Shown here piece by piece: positions 1 to 10,055 of a DNA stretch of 64,000 nt. The stretch comes from Sciurus carolinensis (Eukaryota; Chordata; Mammalia; Rodentia; Sciuridae): assembly GCF_902686445.1 (NCBI RefSeq), contig NC_062227.1, forward strand, positions 30,806,777-30,870,776. Direction: 5' to 3'. Below the pieces are notes generated by a model. That model saw only the letters and a list, made by a program, of their open reading frames with translations, searched no databases and had not been told where the DNA came from. A program made the position numbers and the translations under genes. Numbering within the stretch: the first letter of the stretch is position 1; each line of letters starts with the position of its first letter.

Positions 1-7
1 TCTTCTA

Positions 8-1018
8 CTACTTTTGGTCTTGGTCTGTTCTTCTTTTTCTAGGGCTGAGCTGTAGTGTTAGGTCATTTATTTTTTGAGTTTTACTTCTTTTATTAAATGC
101 GCTCCATGAAATAAATCTTCCTCTAAGTACTGCTTTCATAGTGTCCCAGAGATTTTGATATGATGTTTCTTTGTTCTTGTTTACCTCTAAGAATTTTTTA
201 ATTTCCTTCCTAATATCTTCTGTTATCCATTCATCATATAATAGCATATTGTTTAATCTCCAGGTGTTGGAGTAGTTTCTGTTTTTTACTCTTTCATTTA
301 TTTCTAACTTCAATCCATTATGATCTGATAGAATACAAGGTAGTGTCTCTATCTTCTTGTATTTGCTGACATTAGCTTTGTGGCATAATATATGGTCTAT
401 TTTAGAGAAGGATCCATGTGCTGCTGAGAAGAAAGTGTATTCGCTCTTGGTTGGATGGTACATTCTATAAATGTCTGTTAAGTCTAAATTATTGATTGTA
501 TTATTGAGATCTATGGTTTCTTTGTTCACTTTTTGTTTGGAAGATCTGTCCAATGGTGAGAGAGGCGTGTTAAAATCACCTAGTATTATTGTGTTATGGT
601 CTATTTGGTTTCTAAAATTGAGAAGGATTTGTTTAACAAACATGGATGAGCCACTGTTTGGGGCATAGATGTTTATGATTGTTATATCTTGCTGATTTAT
701 GCTTCCCTTAAGCAATATGAAATGTCCTTCTTTATCTCTTCTGACTAACATTGGCTTGAAGTCCACATTATCTGAAATGAGGATGGATACTCCAGCTTTT
801 TTGCTGCGTCCATGTGCATGGTATGTTTTTCCCCATCCTTTCACCTTTAGTCTACGGGTATCTCTTTCTATGAGGTGAGTTTCTTGCAGGCAACATATTG
901 TTGGATCTTTCTTTTTAATCCAATCTGCCAGTCTATGTCTTTTGATTGATGAATTCAGGCCATTAACATTCAGGGTTATTATTGAGATATGATTTGTATT
1001 CCCGGTCATTTGGTTCAT
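8..1018 (-). pseudogene. L1 ORF2, N-terminal endonuclease segment
   Basis: The 336-codon frame opens with the APE-type endonuclease domain of L1 ORF2p, the enzyme that nicks target DNA to prime reverse transcription. Visible active-site motifs are LNVNGL (residues 16-21), QETHL with the catalytic Glu at 46, NIYAPN (116-121), LGDFNT with Asp148 and Asn150, KIDHIL (206-211) and SDH (231-233). All key residues appear intact. The frame ends at a TAG at 8-10, only seven bases from the window edge, well before the reverse transcriptase domain. An intact ORF2 would continue, so this is a premature stop or frameshift. The start is the first Met before the conserved domain, and the spacer to ORF1 is normal for L1. 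Confidence 0.9.
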
Positions 1019-1073
1019 ATTTAAAATTTTATTTATTTATTTATTTATATTTTGACACAACTTGGTTCCTCCT

Positions 1074-2103
1074 TTATTTGACAGTTCCTCTAGGATAATT
1101 TCTCCCTTTGCTGATTGCTTCTTTGTTTTTTATCTCTTCCTCATGGAATATTTTGCTGAGAATGTTCTGTAATGCTGGCTTTCTTTTTGTAAATTCTTTT
1201 AGCTTTTGTTTATCATGGAATGATTTTATTTCATCGTCAAATTTGAAGGTAAGTTTTGCTGGGTATAAGATTCTTGGTTGGCATCCATTTTCTTTCAGAG
1301 CTTGAAAAATGTTGTTCCAGGCCCTTCTAGCTTTTAGGGTCTGGATTGAAAAATCTGCTGATATCCGTATTGGTTTCCCCCTGAATGTAATTTGGTTCTT
1401 TTCTCTTACATCCTTTAAAATTCTGTCTTTATTTTGTATGTTAGGTATTTTCATTATAATGTGCCTTGGTGTGGGTCTGTTGTAATTTTGTGTATTTGGA
1501 GTCCTATAAGCCTCTTGAACTTGATTTTCCATTTCATTCTTCAGATTTGGGCAATTTTCTGATATTATTTCATTGAATAGATTGTTCATTCCTTTGGTTT
1601 GTTTCTCTAAGCCTTCCTCAATCCCAATAATTCTCAAATTTGGCCTTTTCATGATATCCCATAGTTCTTGGAGATTCTGTTCATGATTTCTTACCATCTT
1701 CTCTGTTTGGTCAACTTTGTTTTCGAGGTTAAATATTTTGTCTTCAATATCTGAAGTTCTGTCTTCCAGGTGTTCTATCCTATTGCTTATGCTTTCTATG
1801 GAGTTCTTAATTTGGTTTATTCTTTCCTTCATTTCAAGGATTTCTGTTTGGTTTTTTTTTCAATATCTCTCACTCTTTATTGAAATGATCTTTTGCTTCC
1901 TATATTTGCTCTGTTAACTGTCGATTGGTGCGATCATTCAATGCCTGCATTTGCTCTTTCATCTCCTCGTTTGCTTCCCTGATCATTTTAATTATGTACA
2001 TTCTGAACTCCCTTTCTGTCATTTCTTCTGCCATGCTGTTGTTGGATTTTATTGATGTAACATCTAGATTTGTTTGGGGCATTTTCTTCCCTTGTTTTCT
2101 CAT
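1074..2103 (-). pseudogene. L1 ORF1 (RNA-binding protein), broken
   Basis: ORF1p coats L1 RNA and acts as a nucleic-acid chaperone. Two open pieces remain. 2103-1900 encodes a 67-residue N terminus. 1832-1074 encodes 252 residues: a heptad-rich coiled coil (about residues 1-60), an RRM-like core beginning near NLRIIGIEEG, and a basic C-terminal domain with RPTPRHIIMK and ARRAWNNIFQALK. Between them a TAG at 1900-1902, a second in-frame stop and a shift at a homopolymer (about 1852-1860) break the frame. The 3' end is separated from ORF2 by about 55 bp. The breaks make a functional protein unlikely. Confidence 0.9.
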
Positions 2104-2818
2104 ATTGTTCAGGAATCAGTGGGTCATTAAGATATTGCAAATTTCCTCTATCGACTTATAATGTTCCTGAAGATTGCTAGTATATCCCCTCTTATCCTTC
2201 AGTAACCTGAAGTCTTGGAGGAAGTTGATAATGCGGAGCTCCACGAAGAAGCTGCCTCTCTAGGGGTGGTGACCCTCAGGTGGGGTATATTCCCTGCTAG
2301 TGAGCAGAGGTGCCTCCACTTGTTGACCAATGGTCATCCAACAGGGAACTAGGCTGCGGGCTGAGGCAAGGCCTGTTTGTGCCTGTGTCTCTGGTTTTAC
2401 TGTCCCTGTGGGAAAACCTCACCCGGCAGGGAAGACTCACCTGGTGGGGAGTCTCACTGGTCAGTCCCCCTCCTAGAGGTTCCCCTCAATCTACAACTAC
2501 CGCCTGGGCTGGGCTGCCTTCCTCTGCAACGTTCCCAGGGGCCCGGACCTACCTCCTGGGCCTGGGAGCCTCACCCTTCGCAGGCGAGTCTCCTTAGGCT
2601 GCCTCTCCTCAGAGAATCTGCCCGCAGTCCTGGAAACTTCGCTCCGCCCCTAGGCATGTCTCTGTGCAGCTCTTCCAGCAAGAAGTCGGTCCTGGGACCC
2701 TGCTCTGCACCTAATCGCCTGGCTATGTGGCCCCTCCTCTGAGCCGCCACCTGGAGCCCCGTACAGTAGCTCCGAGACCCAGAGACCCGCCACACCTCTT
2801 CCTCTGGACAGCCGCCCG

Positions 2819-3370
2819 GTGTTCCGATGCAGTCACTAGGAGTCCAAGCAACTCATTTCGCGTCTCCTCCTCCCGCCAACCGCCTGTAGCCCTAGGCAGT
2901 CACTCCGAGTCCAAGTGACCCGCCCTGTTCCTCCTCCTCCTCCTCAGAGTAGCCCCCCAGGTGTTCAGGAGCGGTGGCTCTGAGACCAAGTGACCCACTG
3001 CGCTCCTCCTCCAGGCAGGCCACCGGTGTTCAGGAGCGGTCGCTTTGAGTCCAATCAACTCACCACTCGCCTCCTCCTCTGGCAACCTCCTGTGGCTCTG
3101 ATGCAGTCACTCCTAGACCAAGCGACCTGCCGCACTTCTCCTCTTCCTTGGGGCAACCCCCCGGGTGTTCAGGAGCAGTCGTTCTGAGTCCAAACAGCTC
3201 GCCACGCAGCTCCTCCTCTGGCAACTGCCTGTAGCTCTGATGCAGTCACTCCTAGAGCAAGCGACCCGCCGTGCTCCTCCTCTTCCTCCGGGCAACCCCC
3301 CGTGTTCAGAAGCGGTTGTTCTGAGTCCAAACAACTCGCCACGCAGCTCCTCCTCAGGCAGCCGCCCGGA
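2819..3370 (-). repeat. Tandem ~65-71 bp subunits in the L1 5'UTR
   Basis: The plus-strand word GTGTTC (followed by AGGAGC or close variants) begins at 2819, 2961, 3026, 3165 and 3302. The spacings of 142, 65, 139 and 137 bp fit single or double subunits of about 65-71 bp. Neighbouring words such as CTCCTCCTC, GAGTCCAA and CTCGCCACGCAGCTC recur in the same order. This resembles promoter monomers in some rodent L1 5'UTRs, although those of mouse L1 are longer. Confidence 0.75.
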
Positions 3371-3652
3371 GCCCCAGTGGTTGCTCCGAGTCCAAGCGCT
3401 GTGCTGAGCCGCCTCCTCTACGATGATCCCAGTTGTCCGTGTTTACCGCTCCAGCAAGGGGGGGCGGGGCGTCTCGCTGGGCAACTCTACTTCACAAAGT
3501 TCCCTGCGTTCCGGGGCTACCGCCCCATCCGGGACGTCTCCCCAACGGGAGAGACTCACCCGGTGGCTTTGAGTTGGTCCCAAGTCTCCTACTATCTCCT
3601 CTTTTGAATCTTGCATCCTGGAGCAACGTGAAATGCAGCCGCCCCCTAGTCT

Positions 3653-3661
3653 GCCATCTTG
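3653..3661 (-). promoter_or_regulatory. YY1-type site at the L1 5' end
   Basis: The minus strand reads CAAGATGGC within about 10 bases of the element's first nucleotide. In primate L1 a YY1 site in the same place fixes accurate transcription start. The same role here is inference. Confidence 0.6.
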
Positions 3662-3689
3662 AAAACCCCCAGGTGTTTCTTTGTAGAGA

Positions 3690-3870
3690 TGAAAAGTAAT
3701 GAATACACCATGTAAAGTGTTTAATACTGTGCCTGGCCCACAGTAAGTACTCAGTGAATGTACTAAAACACCATCTTGTTTAACATCTCAAAAAGACTAT
3801 TATGTAGTTTTTCTTATTACCATTTTCTCAGTGAGGCACATGAAGTCTGTTACTATTCACACAGGAGAAC
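3690..3870 (+). repeat. Ancient MIR/L2-type relic
   Basis: The wording TGCCTGGCCCACAGTAAGTACTCAGTGAATG resembles, with changes, the L2/MIR 3' signature ending in a '...GGTGCTCAATAAAT' type string. The following CATTTTCTCAGTGAGG is also MIR-like. Highly diverged. Confidence 0.45.
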
Positions 3871-3930
3871 ACTAATCTGATCTTAATGAGAGTGCTCTTC
3901 TTTTAAGGTCCTGCCTTTAAGACATGAGGT

Positions 3931-4084
3931 AGCTGGGCACAGTGGCCCACACACCAGTAATCCCAGCGACTATAAAGGCTGAGACAGGAAGATCACAAAC
4001 TCAGCAATTTAGTGAGACCCTGTCTCAAAATAAAATATAAAAAAGGGCTGGGGAAAAGTACCCCAGGGTTCAATCCCCCAAACC

Positions 4085-4085
<1 letters not shown>
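3931..4085 (+). mobile_element. B1-dID SINE, internally shortened
   Basis: A 7SL-like left half (GTAATCCCAGCGAC, GAGACCCTGTCTCAAAATA) is joined to a shortened ID half (GGGCTGGGGA ... GGTTCAATCCCC). Its tail has become the AAT microsatellite that follows. Confidence 0.85.

Positions 4086-4122
<37 letters not shown>
4085..4122 (+). repeat. (AAT)n microsatellite
   Basis: About 12 near-perfect AAT units grow directly from the SINE tail. Confidence 0.95.
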
Positions 4123-4126
<4 letters not shown>

Positions 4127-4149
4127 CAAAATAATGAAAGAAAATAAAA

Positions 4150-4205
4150 GTTGAGGCTCTAGCTCAATGGTAGAGCCCCTTGGTTCAATCTCCAGTCCTG
4201 CAAAA
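4150..4205 (+). mobile_element. ID SINE fragment
   Basis: CTCTAGCTCAATGGTAGAG (A box) and GGTTCAATCTCCAG (B box) are recognisable in a shortened copy with a CA-rich tail. Confidence 0.65.
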
Positions 4206-4267
4206 CAAACAGACAAAACCACAAGGCAGGTGAACAGCTCATTTCAGGTGTTCTAAAAGCCCAGAGG

Positions 4268-4463
4268 AGCCAGGTGTGGTGGCATACACCTGTAATTCCA
4301 GCGACTTAGAAGGTTGAGGCAGCAGGATTCCAAATTTGAGGCCAGCCTCAGCCTCTTAGTGAGGCTCTAAGCAACTTAGAGAGCCCCTATCTCAAAACAA
4401 AAAACTAAAAAGGTCTGGGGATGTAGCTCAGGGTTTACCACCCCTGGCTCAATATCTGGCAAA
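4268..4463 (+). mobile_element. B1-dID SINE
   Basis: Both halves are present: GTGGTGGCATACACCTGTAA at the left, and GGGGATGTAGCTCAG at the right with a decayed B box. Moderately diverged. Confidence 0.85.
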
Positions 4464-5127
4464 TAAAGAAATACATACATAATAGAGAAATATTTAAATC
4501 AAATGAAATCCCAGAGGATATGGAAGCTTGAGGTTTCTATCAAGTTTAGCATAGCACACCAAGCATTGGTTTTTGAGCCAAGCATACTGAACCTTAAATC
4601 CTTGCTCTGCTGCTTTTGAGTTGTGTCACTTTGATCATTACCCCACCTCTGTTCCTCTCTTCTGTTATCATAATATGGCACAATATTTCCTCTAGTTCCA
4701 GGTGTGCAGTCTGAAAACAGTGCTTTACACAACCTATTCAAGGTTTTGTCAAATTTGGTCACTTATTCGCTATTAGCTACAAAGTTTATTCAAGGGGAGC
4801 ATACAGTGTTCTATAAGCTGTTTCAATTCTCCTTAAGCATTGGTATGATACAGAATAATTATATTTGTTTTAAAAATATCATCTTTGCTTTGCTCCAGAT
4901 TAAAATACACTTTGCCAAGGCGGGGATGAGTACATAGAATAATAAAGTATTTGGAGGAACTCTGGATGGCCGTTAGCCATCACATTCATTCCATTTTTTA
5001 CTGCTTAATTGTTGGAACTGTTCTTTGGTGTCATGGACTGAGCCACCTGGTGGTGAGATTTTCAACAAACTTTGGCTTTGCTGTTTACTGACACCTTAAG
5101 TTTTTCTTCACTAAAACTCTGTAGTTT
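4464..5127. other. No gene; MIR-like relic at about 4590-4760
   Basis: The interval is mostly unremarkable. Around 4590-4760 the words CTTGCTCTGCTGCTTTTGAG and CCTCTGTTCCTC resemble a degraded MIR core on the plus strand. No open frame has recognisable domains. Confidence 0.4.
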
Positions 5128-5220
5128 GGACTGGGGATATAGCTCAGTTAGTAGAGTGCTTGCCTCATAAACACAAGGCCCTGGGTTCAATTCCCAGCAC
5201 CGCAAAAAAAAAAAAAAAAA
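5128..5220 (+). mobile_element. ID SINE with well-kept Pol III boxes
   Basis: This tRNA-derived SINE has a clear A box (TAGCTCAGTTAGTAGAG) and B box (GGTTCAATTCC), ending CAGCACCGC plus about 17 A. Short flanking copies of AGTTTG (before GGACTGGGG and after the A tail) may be the target-site duplication. It is a SINE, not a tRNA gene: a poly-A tail follows and there is no acceptor-stem pairing. Confidence 0.9.
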
Positions 5221-5944
5221 ATCCAGTTTGATGATGGTTATAACTTATGATTGTCAGACTTTCATTTAGTTTCCAAAATAACAGCTGCTTAAATAAAATG
5301 ACATTATTTCTCAGTCTGCACAGTCCCTACTCACATAGTTCCTCAGATAGTCCAAGGTACCAAACTCCTCCAGTTGGGTCCTGTGTATGTGGTCTGAGGT
5401 GACTCACTGCCTCAGGCATCTTACTCAACAGGACCTATTGGCACCACTTCAAATCCTCTCAGCCCCTCCTGGACACCCCCGTAATGACCAGATCTGCACA
5501 GACCTCACCACTTGGCACAGTTGCAACCTGATGGTGCCTCACCTTGACCTGTACCCCAAGTCTCTTACTTTCTTTTTGGGACCTCTTAGATACCACAGCA
5601 AGGGCAACCCAACAGTATGGGAGAATTAGTATCTTGATCAATGGCAGACTAGTAACAAAGAATATTTCAGCCCCTGAATCTGCCCATCAAAAGGTCCTGG
5701 GATTGGGTACCAGTCACCTATAATGATAACCAACTCAGTTCTACTCTCTTTCATGGGCTCTTGCATCTCTCTGTCACTCCTGCCCCCTAGATCACTTCCC
5801 AATTAAACCTTCAGTTAAACTTTAGCTTCAGATTCTATTATCAGGGAAAGCCAGACCTAGAGAAGGGCTTACAAACTTTCTATAAATTAGAAGTTGCCGA
5901 CATCATCTGCTTCACAGTTACATGAAGCTGCAAAAAAGGCTGCG
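5221..5944. other. Unique-looking DNA, no gene seen
   Basis: About 720 bp lack SINEs. Short frames of up to 80 codons occur on both strands, but their sequences show no domain, signal or compositional bias typical of an exon. Confidence 0.5.
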
Positions 5945-6136
5945 GCTTGGCATGGTGGCACACTCCTATAATTCCAGAGACTTGAGGCAGGAGGATTGCA
6001 AATTCAAGGGTGCCTCAGCAACTTAGCAAGACCCTGTCACAAAATTTAAAAATAAATAAATAAAAAGAACTGGGGACTTAGCTTTGAGGCAAAGCACCTC
6101 TGAGTTTAATCCTTAGCACTTGGGAAAAAAAAAATT
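5945..6136 (+). mobile_element. B1-dID SINE, diverged
   Basis: CATGGTGGCACACTCCTATAA and GCAAGACCCTGTCACAAAAT mark the left half. An ID half with decayed boxes follows, then an A-rich tail. Confidence 0.8.
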
Positions 6137-6240
6137 GATCACTGAAAAGTGAATGTTTTTATTCTGGGTAGCCCTGCTCGCAGTTAAAAAGTCCATTGCC
6201 ATGGACACCATCCCTTGAAGCTTTTTCTGTTCGTTTGTTG

Positions 6241-6440
6241 GTAGTGCTGGGGGTTGAACCCAGCCCTGCTTTACCATGGAGTTACATTCCCAGTCCTTTT
6301 TTACTTTTTATTTTGGCAGCGTCTGGCTCAATTGCTTAGGGTCTCGCTAAATTGCTAAGATTGGCTTTGAACTTGCCATCTTTCTGCCTCAGTTTCCCAA
6401 GTTTCTGGGATTATAGGTATGCACCACTACACTTGGCTAC
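6241..6440 (-). mobile_element. B1-dID SINE
   Basis: The plus strand reads GGGGGTTGAACCCAG (ID B box reversed), then GGGTCTCGCTAAATTGC and CCTCAGTTTCCC, ending in GGGATTATAGGTATGCACCAC. Both halves are present. Confidence 0.85.
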
Positions 6441-6554
6441 TGCTCAGGCTTCTTGTGCATACTTTTCTTATTTAGACAAATTTGAGTTTGCACTTTTAAA
6501 TATGTCATGGATAGAAGTAGTAACCACTGAACTACGCAAGATGTGTTTTGTTTG

Positions 6555-6693
6555 TTTTGCTCAGGGTCTCACTAGGCACAGGGTCTCACTGTGTTGCCTG
6601 GGCTGGCCTCAAACTCCTGAGTACAAGTGATCCTTCCTGCCTCAGCCTTCTGAGTTGGCTGGGGCTGCAGGCAAAGGCCACCAAACCTAGCTG
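6555..6693 (-). mobile_element. B1-like (7SL) monomer without an ID half
   Basis: GGGTCTCACTGTGTTGCCTG, CTGGCCTCAAACTCCTGAGT and CCTGCCTCAGCCTTCTGAG form a 7SL-derived monomer closer to classic B1/Alu monomers than to the dimers nearby. An older, separate insertion is likely. Confidence 0.7.
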
Positions 6694-7042
6694 AGACCAC
6701 TTATTTTCTATGTGAACCGAAGGAACTTGTGAAAGTCTCCTGGGTCTAAATATCCTTATTTGTAAAATGGTGATACTCACAACTTCTTTCTCAAGGTGGC
6801 AGTGAGAAAAATAAGATTGCAGATGGGAAAGTGCTTTAAAATACTTAAAATAAGATGTAGATTTAGGCCAGATTTGGTTACTGCCGATACATAAAGAGTA
6901 AACCCGTTGAAGAACAATCAGTTCTATTTTGTTACTGTATGTCCAGATAGTCGCACTGACAGAGCACCCTACAGGTGAATGAAATTGTCCAAAACACCAT
7001 CCTGGGAAACAGTGGTCAGAATCTGATAGATATTTGCTGCTT
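6694..7042. other. Flank of the retrocopy insertion; no gene seen
   Basis: Unremarkable sequence that carries the upstream copy of the target-site duplication at its right end (7043-7058). Confidence 0.5.
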
Positions 7043-7058
7043 AAAACATTGCATCAAG
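7043..7058. repeat. Target-site duplication, upstream copy
   Basis: AAAACATTGCATCAAG occurs here and again at 7521-7536. It is preceded by TT, giving TT|AAAA, the preferred L1 endonuclease nick site. The first A residues of the downstream copy merge with the poly-A tail, so the exact length is 12-16 bp. Confidence 0.85.
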
Positions 7059-7520
7059 GGGACTGACCAGAAGCCAGCTGGGTCCCCAGAACGTCTCCCA
7101 CACTGGGAAGACGTGACCAAAGCCAGTTGCAAAAAGCGTGATGAACCTGAGGTGACGGTGTCCTCTTAACCTGTTATGGAGGCTTCAGACTCTCAGTGCT
7201 TCTATGTAGGAATATTAACTGTCTGGTGTAATCACGTTTTATAAAAAAAGAACAAATGAACCCATCTTTTAGGAATACCTTTTCTAAAGAAGACAATCCA
7301 CATGAAGTGCAATAGGCTCACGATGGTACATCTTATTACTATTTCTGAGGGCATGGTATAGAGAATTATTATTGTCAGCAGTTACTGACTGGCAGTTACT
7401 ATTTCGGTATCAGCACAGCGTCTTGCCAGTGTCGGAGTCAATGTGTTGTTTCAGTTCAACCGGTTGAAATGTTAAATAAACTCAGAATGAAAATGAAAAA
7501 AAAAAAAAAAAAAAAAAAAA
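7059..7520 (+). pseudogene. 5'-truncated processed retrocopy of an unidentified mRNA
   Basis: The segment lies between two copies of a 16-bp target-site duplication. It ends with AATAAA (7475-7480) followed ~16 nt later by ~27 A, the hallmarks of L1-mediated mRNA retrotransposition. In the frame starting at 7059 it encodes 36 residues ending KKRDEPEVTVSS and a stop at 7167-7169, then ~325 bp that would be 3'UTR. I take this as the C terminus and 3'UTR of a spliced transcript. The parent gene was not recognised. A non-coding RNA retrocopy is possible, but the poly-A signal favours mRNA. The 5' truncation makes expression from its own promoter unlikely. Confidence 0.75.
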
Positions 7521-7536
7521 AAAACATTGCATCAAG
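7521..7536. repeat. Target-site duplication, downstream copy
   Basis: Second copy of the repeat at 7043-7058, directly after the retrocopy's poly-A and directly before a B1-dID SINE. Confidence 0.85.
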
Positions 7537-7735
7537 CTGCGCATGGTGGCACATGTCTGTAATCCCAGCGGCTCTGGAGGCTGGGGCAGGAGGATCGCAG
7601 TTTCAAAGTCAGCCTCAGCAACTTAGTGAAGCTATAAACAACCTAAAGAGATCCTGTCTCAAAATAAAAAATAAAAAGGGCTGAGGGGGTGCCCTTGGGT
7701 TCAATCCCTGGTACAAAAAACAATAAACAAAACAA
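7537..7735 (+). mobile_element. B1-dID SINE
   Basis: GCATGGTGGCACATGTCTGTA, AGAGATCCTGTCTCAAAATA and TTCAATCCCTGGTAC mark both halves. The ID half has lost its A box (GGGCTGAGGGGGTGCCC). It abuts the retrocopy's duplication, so one insertion used or landed next to the other's edge. Confidence 0.9.
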
Positions 7736-9013
7736 TTTCATTGAATGTGTCTCTTGCAGATAATCTCTCTTAATTTTATCAGTATTTCCTAGTTTCCCAA
7801 CAGGTGAACTACCTCTGAAATTTATCTTTTCAAAAATCATAGAGAAAGAAGAGGGGGAAATTTTACCCTCGATACTCATTATGTGAACCCAAGGGACAAA
7901 AGTGCATTCTCTCTCCCCATCAATAACCTAAACTTTCAAACTTGTAGGAATAGTTAAGGATTCCTTCTGGACTATTTTAAGGAGCAAATTTATTAGTTCT
8001 ATAGCATCTCGTAATCCTGAGGTATTTAGGAAAACTACATTCTTTGGATTCTGAAACCGTGGCTGTTTCCCTGTTTCTCCCAGCTACTTCAAACAATGCA
8101 GTTTTTGCTGACAGGGCACTCTGTGTGCCAGCACTGTTGTTGAATTGTAAGTAAATAATCTGGCAACAAATCTGTGGTTGACACACTGTCATATTATGTT
8201 TACTGCTCCAGAGGAGGGATTTATTCTGAGGATATTGAAAAATTCCATTGCTGTTCGGGGGAAGTGACAATTGGGATCACCCATAAATTACAGTGATTGT
8301 CCCCCTGTACCAGAGATATGATCCAAAGCATTGCACGTGGACTCAAGCGTCATATGCGAAGTAGAACAGAGCTGGATAAAAGTATATGATGTTACTAAAT
8401 AAAAACAGATTCTATGGATGTGACAGATGCTTAAATTGCCAAGTTTGGCTGCATACTTTCTTCTCCCAGGATTAATAAATGTGGGAGCTCTAAACTAGAG
8501 CAGAAAAACTGACAAGTCCAACTTCATCCTGTTTTATTTTAGCGTAGATTGTATGAAGTAATTTAGTGTGCCTTGTTGCTTAGGGACTCGCCATCCAGAT
8601 CTCTTATTCCTTGTAAGAAGGACATTGGTCAATTGTAACTTTCTAAAACTCAATACTTTCTCTCCCATCTCCAGCTCTCTCTATGTGTGGGTCACTTGGG
8701 GGTTGGCTTGGCTTTGCAGATGGTAGGCGTTGGTGAGGTCATTTAATAAGAAATAGGGGACAAACACATAGAGTGGAAGGCATCATCAACTGCTGTCCTT
8801 TATTCTGCAAAAACTTCTCTAGGCTTAATCTATCTAAATCCCAGGGACATAGAATAACAAAAAATCAAAAAGAACAAAACTAGATTAAACTGCATTCCCT
8901 TATGCAAATAGTCACCTCCCGGATGCTTTCCACAATCTTTTAAATATCAAATGTGCTTTTTTGAGACTATTTCTCTATGTATAGTGGTGGTCATAGAGAT
9001 ACAAGAAAAAAGT
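7736..9013. other. Long SINE-free interval, no gene seen
   Basis: About 1.28 kb of balanced composition has no strong frame. The ORFs at 7643-7879 and 7977-8270 on the minus strand have no recognisable domains, and the first starts inside a SINE. This is one of the longer repeat-poor stretches, so a conserved noncoding element cannot be excluded. Confidence 0.5.
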
Positions 9014-9106
9014 AGGACTGGGGTGTAGCTCAGCGGCAGAACACTTGCCTAGCATGCATGAGGCTCTGGGTTCCAATCTCAGCACTACAAAAAAAAAAAA
9101 AAAAAG
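9014..9106 (+). mobile_element. ID SINE
   Basis: GGTGTAGCTCAGCGGCAGA and TTGCCTAGCATGCATGAGG are near the ID consensus. It ends CAGCACTAC plus about 18 A. Confidence 0.9.
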
Positions 9107-9941
9107 TTTTTCCACAATTGGAAGAACAGACATTTTCTGTCTCTTATGAGTCCCTCCCAAAGTTAGAGCTGAGAACCATCTTCAGGTTACTATAGAGTCT
9201 CCAGTACCCAGCAGAGGGACAGTTCAGAGTGGAAAGAGCAAAACAGGTTGCAGATCATTACAGTGCTGAGGACTATGCCTGTTAACCAAGGAAGAAGGCC
9301 TCCACTTGACCTTGGAGTCAGGGAGACTTCTCCCTGGAGGAGGCCCCAGGTGAGCCCAATCTGGCAAGAAGATTATGAATTGGCCAGGAGGATGGGAGGA
9401 GGAAAGAACAGAAGCCTTAGGCAGAGGGAAAACAGTGGAGCAGAAGCAAGAACATGAACAGGAAGTGCAGAGTGGCAGGTGCTCTGTTGGCTAAGTACAG
9501 GAGGAGAGGAGGGGTGGGAGTCAGAGTGGGGAATGGGGCACGCCATGGGCCCTGTGGAGCTTGGCCAGGTACTCCTGTACAGCAGGCGCTGGGGGTGCAG
9601 CTGAGACAGGAAATCCTGGTAGTGAGAGTCAGAACGGTAGAATGGGGTAGTTTGGGGCAGAGGTGGCTTTCTCTGTTGTAGACCACAACTTCCTCTGGAG
9701 AACCCAAGGGCTCAGAGCTATAGCCTGGCGTAGAAGGTCTGCAGCAGGAACAGCAGGAACAGCAGAAGGGGCAGACTCTTGTGCAAAACAGAGTGTCACC
9801 CATGACTGGCCTTCCTGAGCTCACCTCCTCCCACACCTCTCCTGCCAGTCTACCAGCCTACACACGTCTTGTGACCAGTGAGACATGAAGAATGTTCAGT
9901 TCCCCTTCCCTTTTCAATGTGCCCTATGGTTTATTCCTTTG
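9107..9941. other. Unique, moderately GC-rich DNA; no confident gene
   Basis: Frames exist on both strands (139 codons minus at 9417-9836, 75 codons plus at 9454-9681) but overlap each other. The longer one draws on CAGGAA/CAG short repeats near 9740. No splice-bounded exon or domain is visible. Confidence 0.45.
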
Positions 9942-10055
9942 TTTTATTACTGGGGATTGAGCCCAGGGGCATAACCACCAAGCTAATTGCCAGTCCCTGT
10001 TTTTGTTTTTTGAGATGAATCTCACTAAGTTGCTTAGGGCCTCACTGAGTTGTTG
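9942..10055 (-). mobile_element. B1-dID SINE, first half of an interrupted copy
   Basis: ID half (GGGGATTGAGCCCAGG) and the start of the B1 half (ATCTCACTAAGTTGCTTAGG, CCTCACTGAGTTGTTG) are followed abruptly by an LTR. The missing remainder resumes at 10588. Confidence 0.9.

Larger units (their letters stand above)
1..3670 (-). mobile_element. LINE-1 retrotransposon, 5' portion with complete 5' end
   Basis: Read on the minus strand, the order is 5'UTR (3670-2104), ORF1 (2103-1074), a ~55-bp spacer and the start of ORF2 (from 1018), which is the canonical L1 layout. The 5' end is a run of G followed by TTTTCAAGATGGC, the usual L1 start over a YY1 site, so this copy is not 5'-truncated. The 3' part lies beyond the left window edge. 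ORF1 is disrupted while the ORF2 endonuclease segment is clean over 336 codons. This suggests a fairly recent copy that is probably no longer autonomous. The 3' flank and its target-site duplication cannot be seen here. Confidence 0.95.
2104..3670 (-). promoter_or_regulatory. L1 5'UTR / internal promoter region
   Basis: About 1.57 kb of GC- and CpG-richer DNA lies upstream of ORF1 on the minus strand, in contrast with the AT-rich ORFs. In L1 this segment carries the RNA polymerase II promoter. It holds no coding frame that I trust. Its middle part is repetitive (see 2819-3370). Confidence 0.85.

Noticed and set aside
2310..3699. Cluster of frames of 61-121 codons on both strands
   Set aside because: They lie in the L1 5'UTR tandem subunits and overlap one another. 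No L1 in my knowledge encodes such a protein in this place.
4085..4122. CRISPR-like short repeats
   Set aside because: Plain AAT microsatellite without spacers. The other short-period arrays in the window are microsatellites too.
5128..5220. tRNA gene
   Set aside because: It has A and B boxes but a poly-A tail and no acceptor stem pairing. It is one of dozens of ID SINEs.
9417..9836. 139-codon Cys/Ser/Pro-rich minus frame
   Set aside because: Short CAGGAACAG repeats explain the Cys run, and there is no homology that I recognise.
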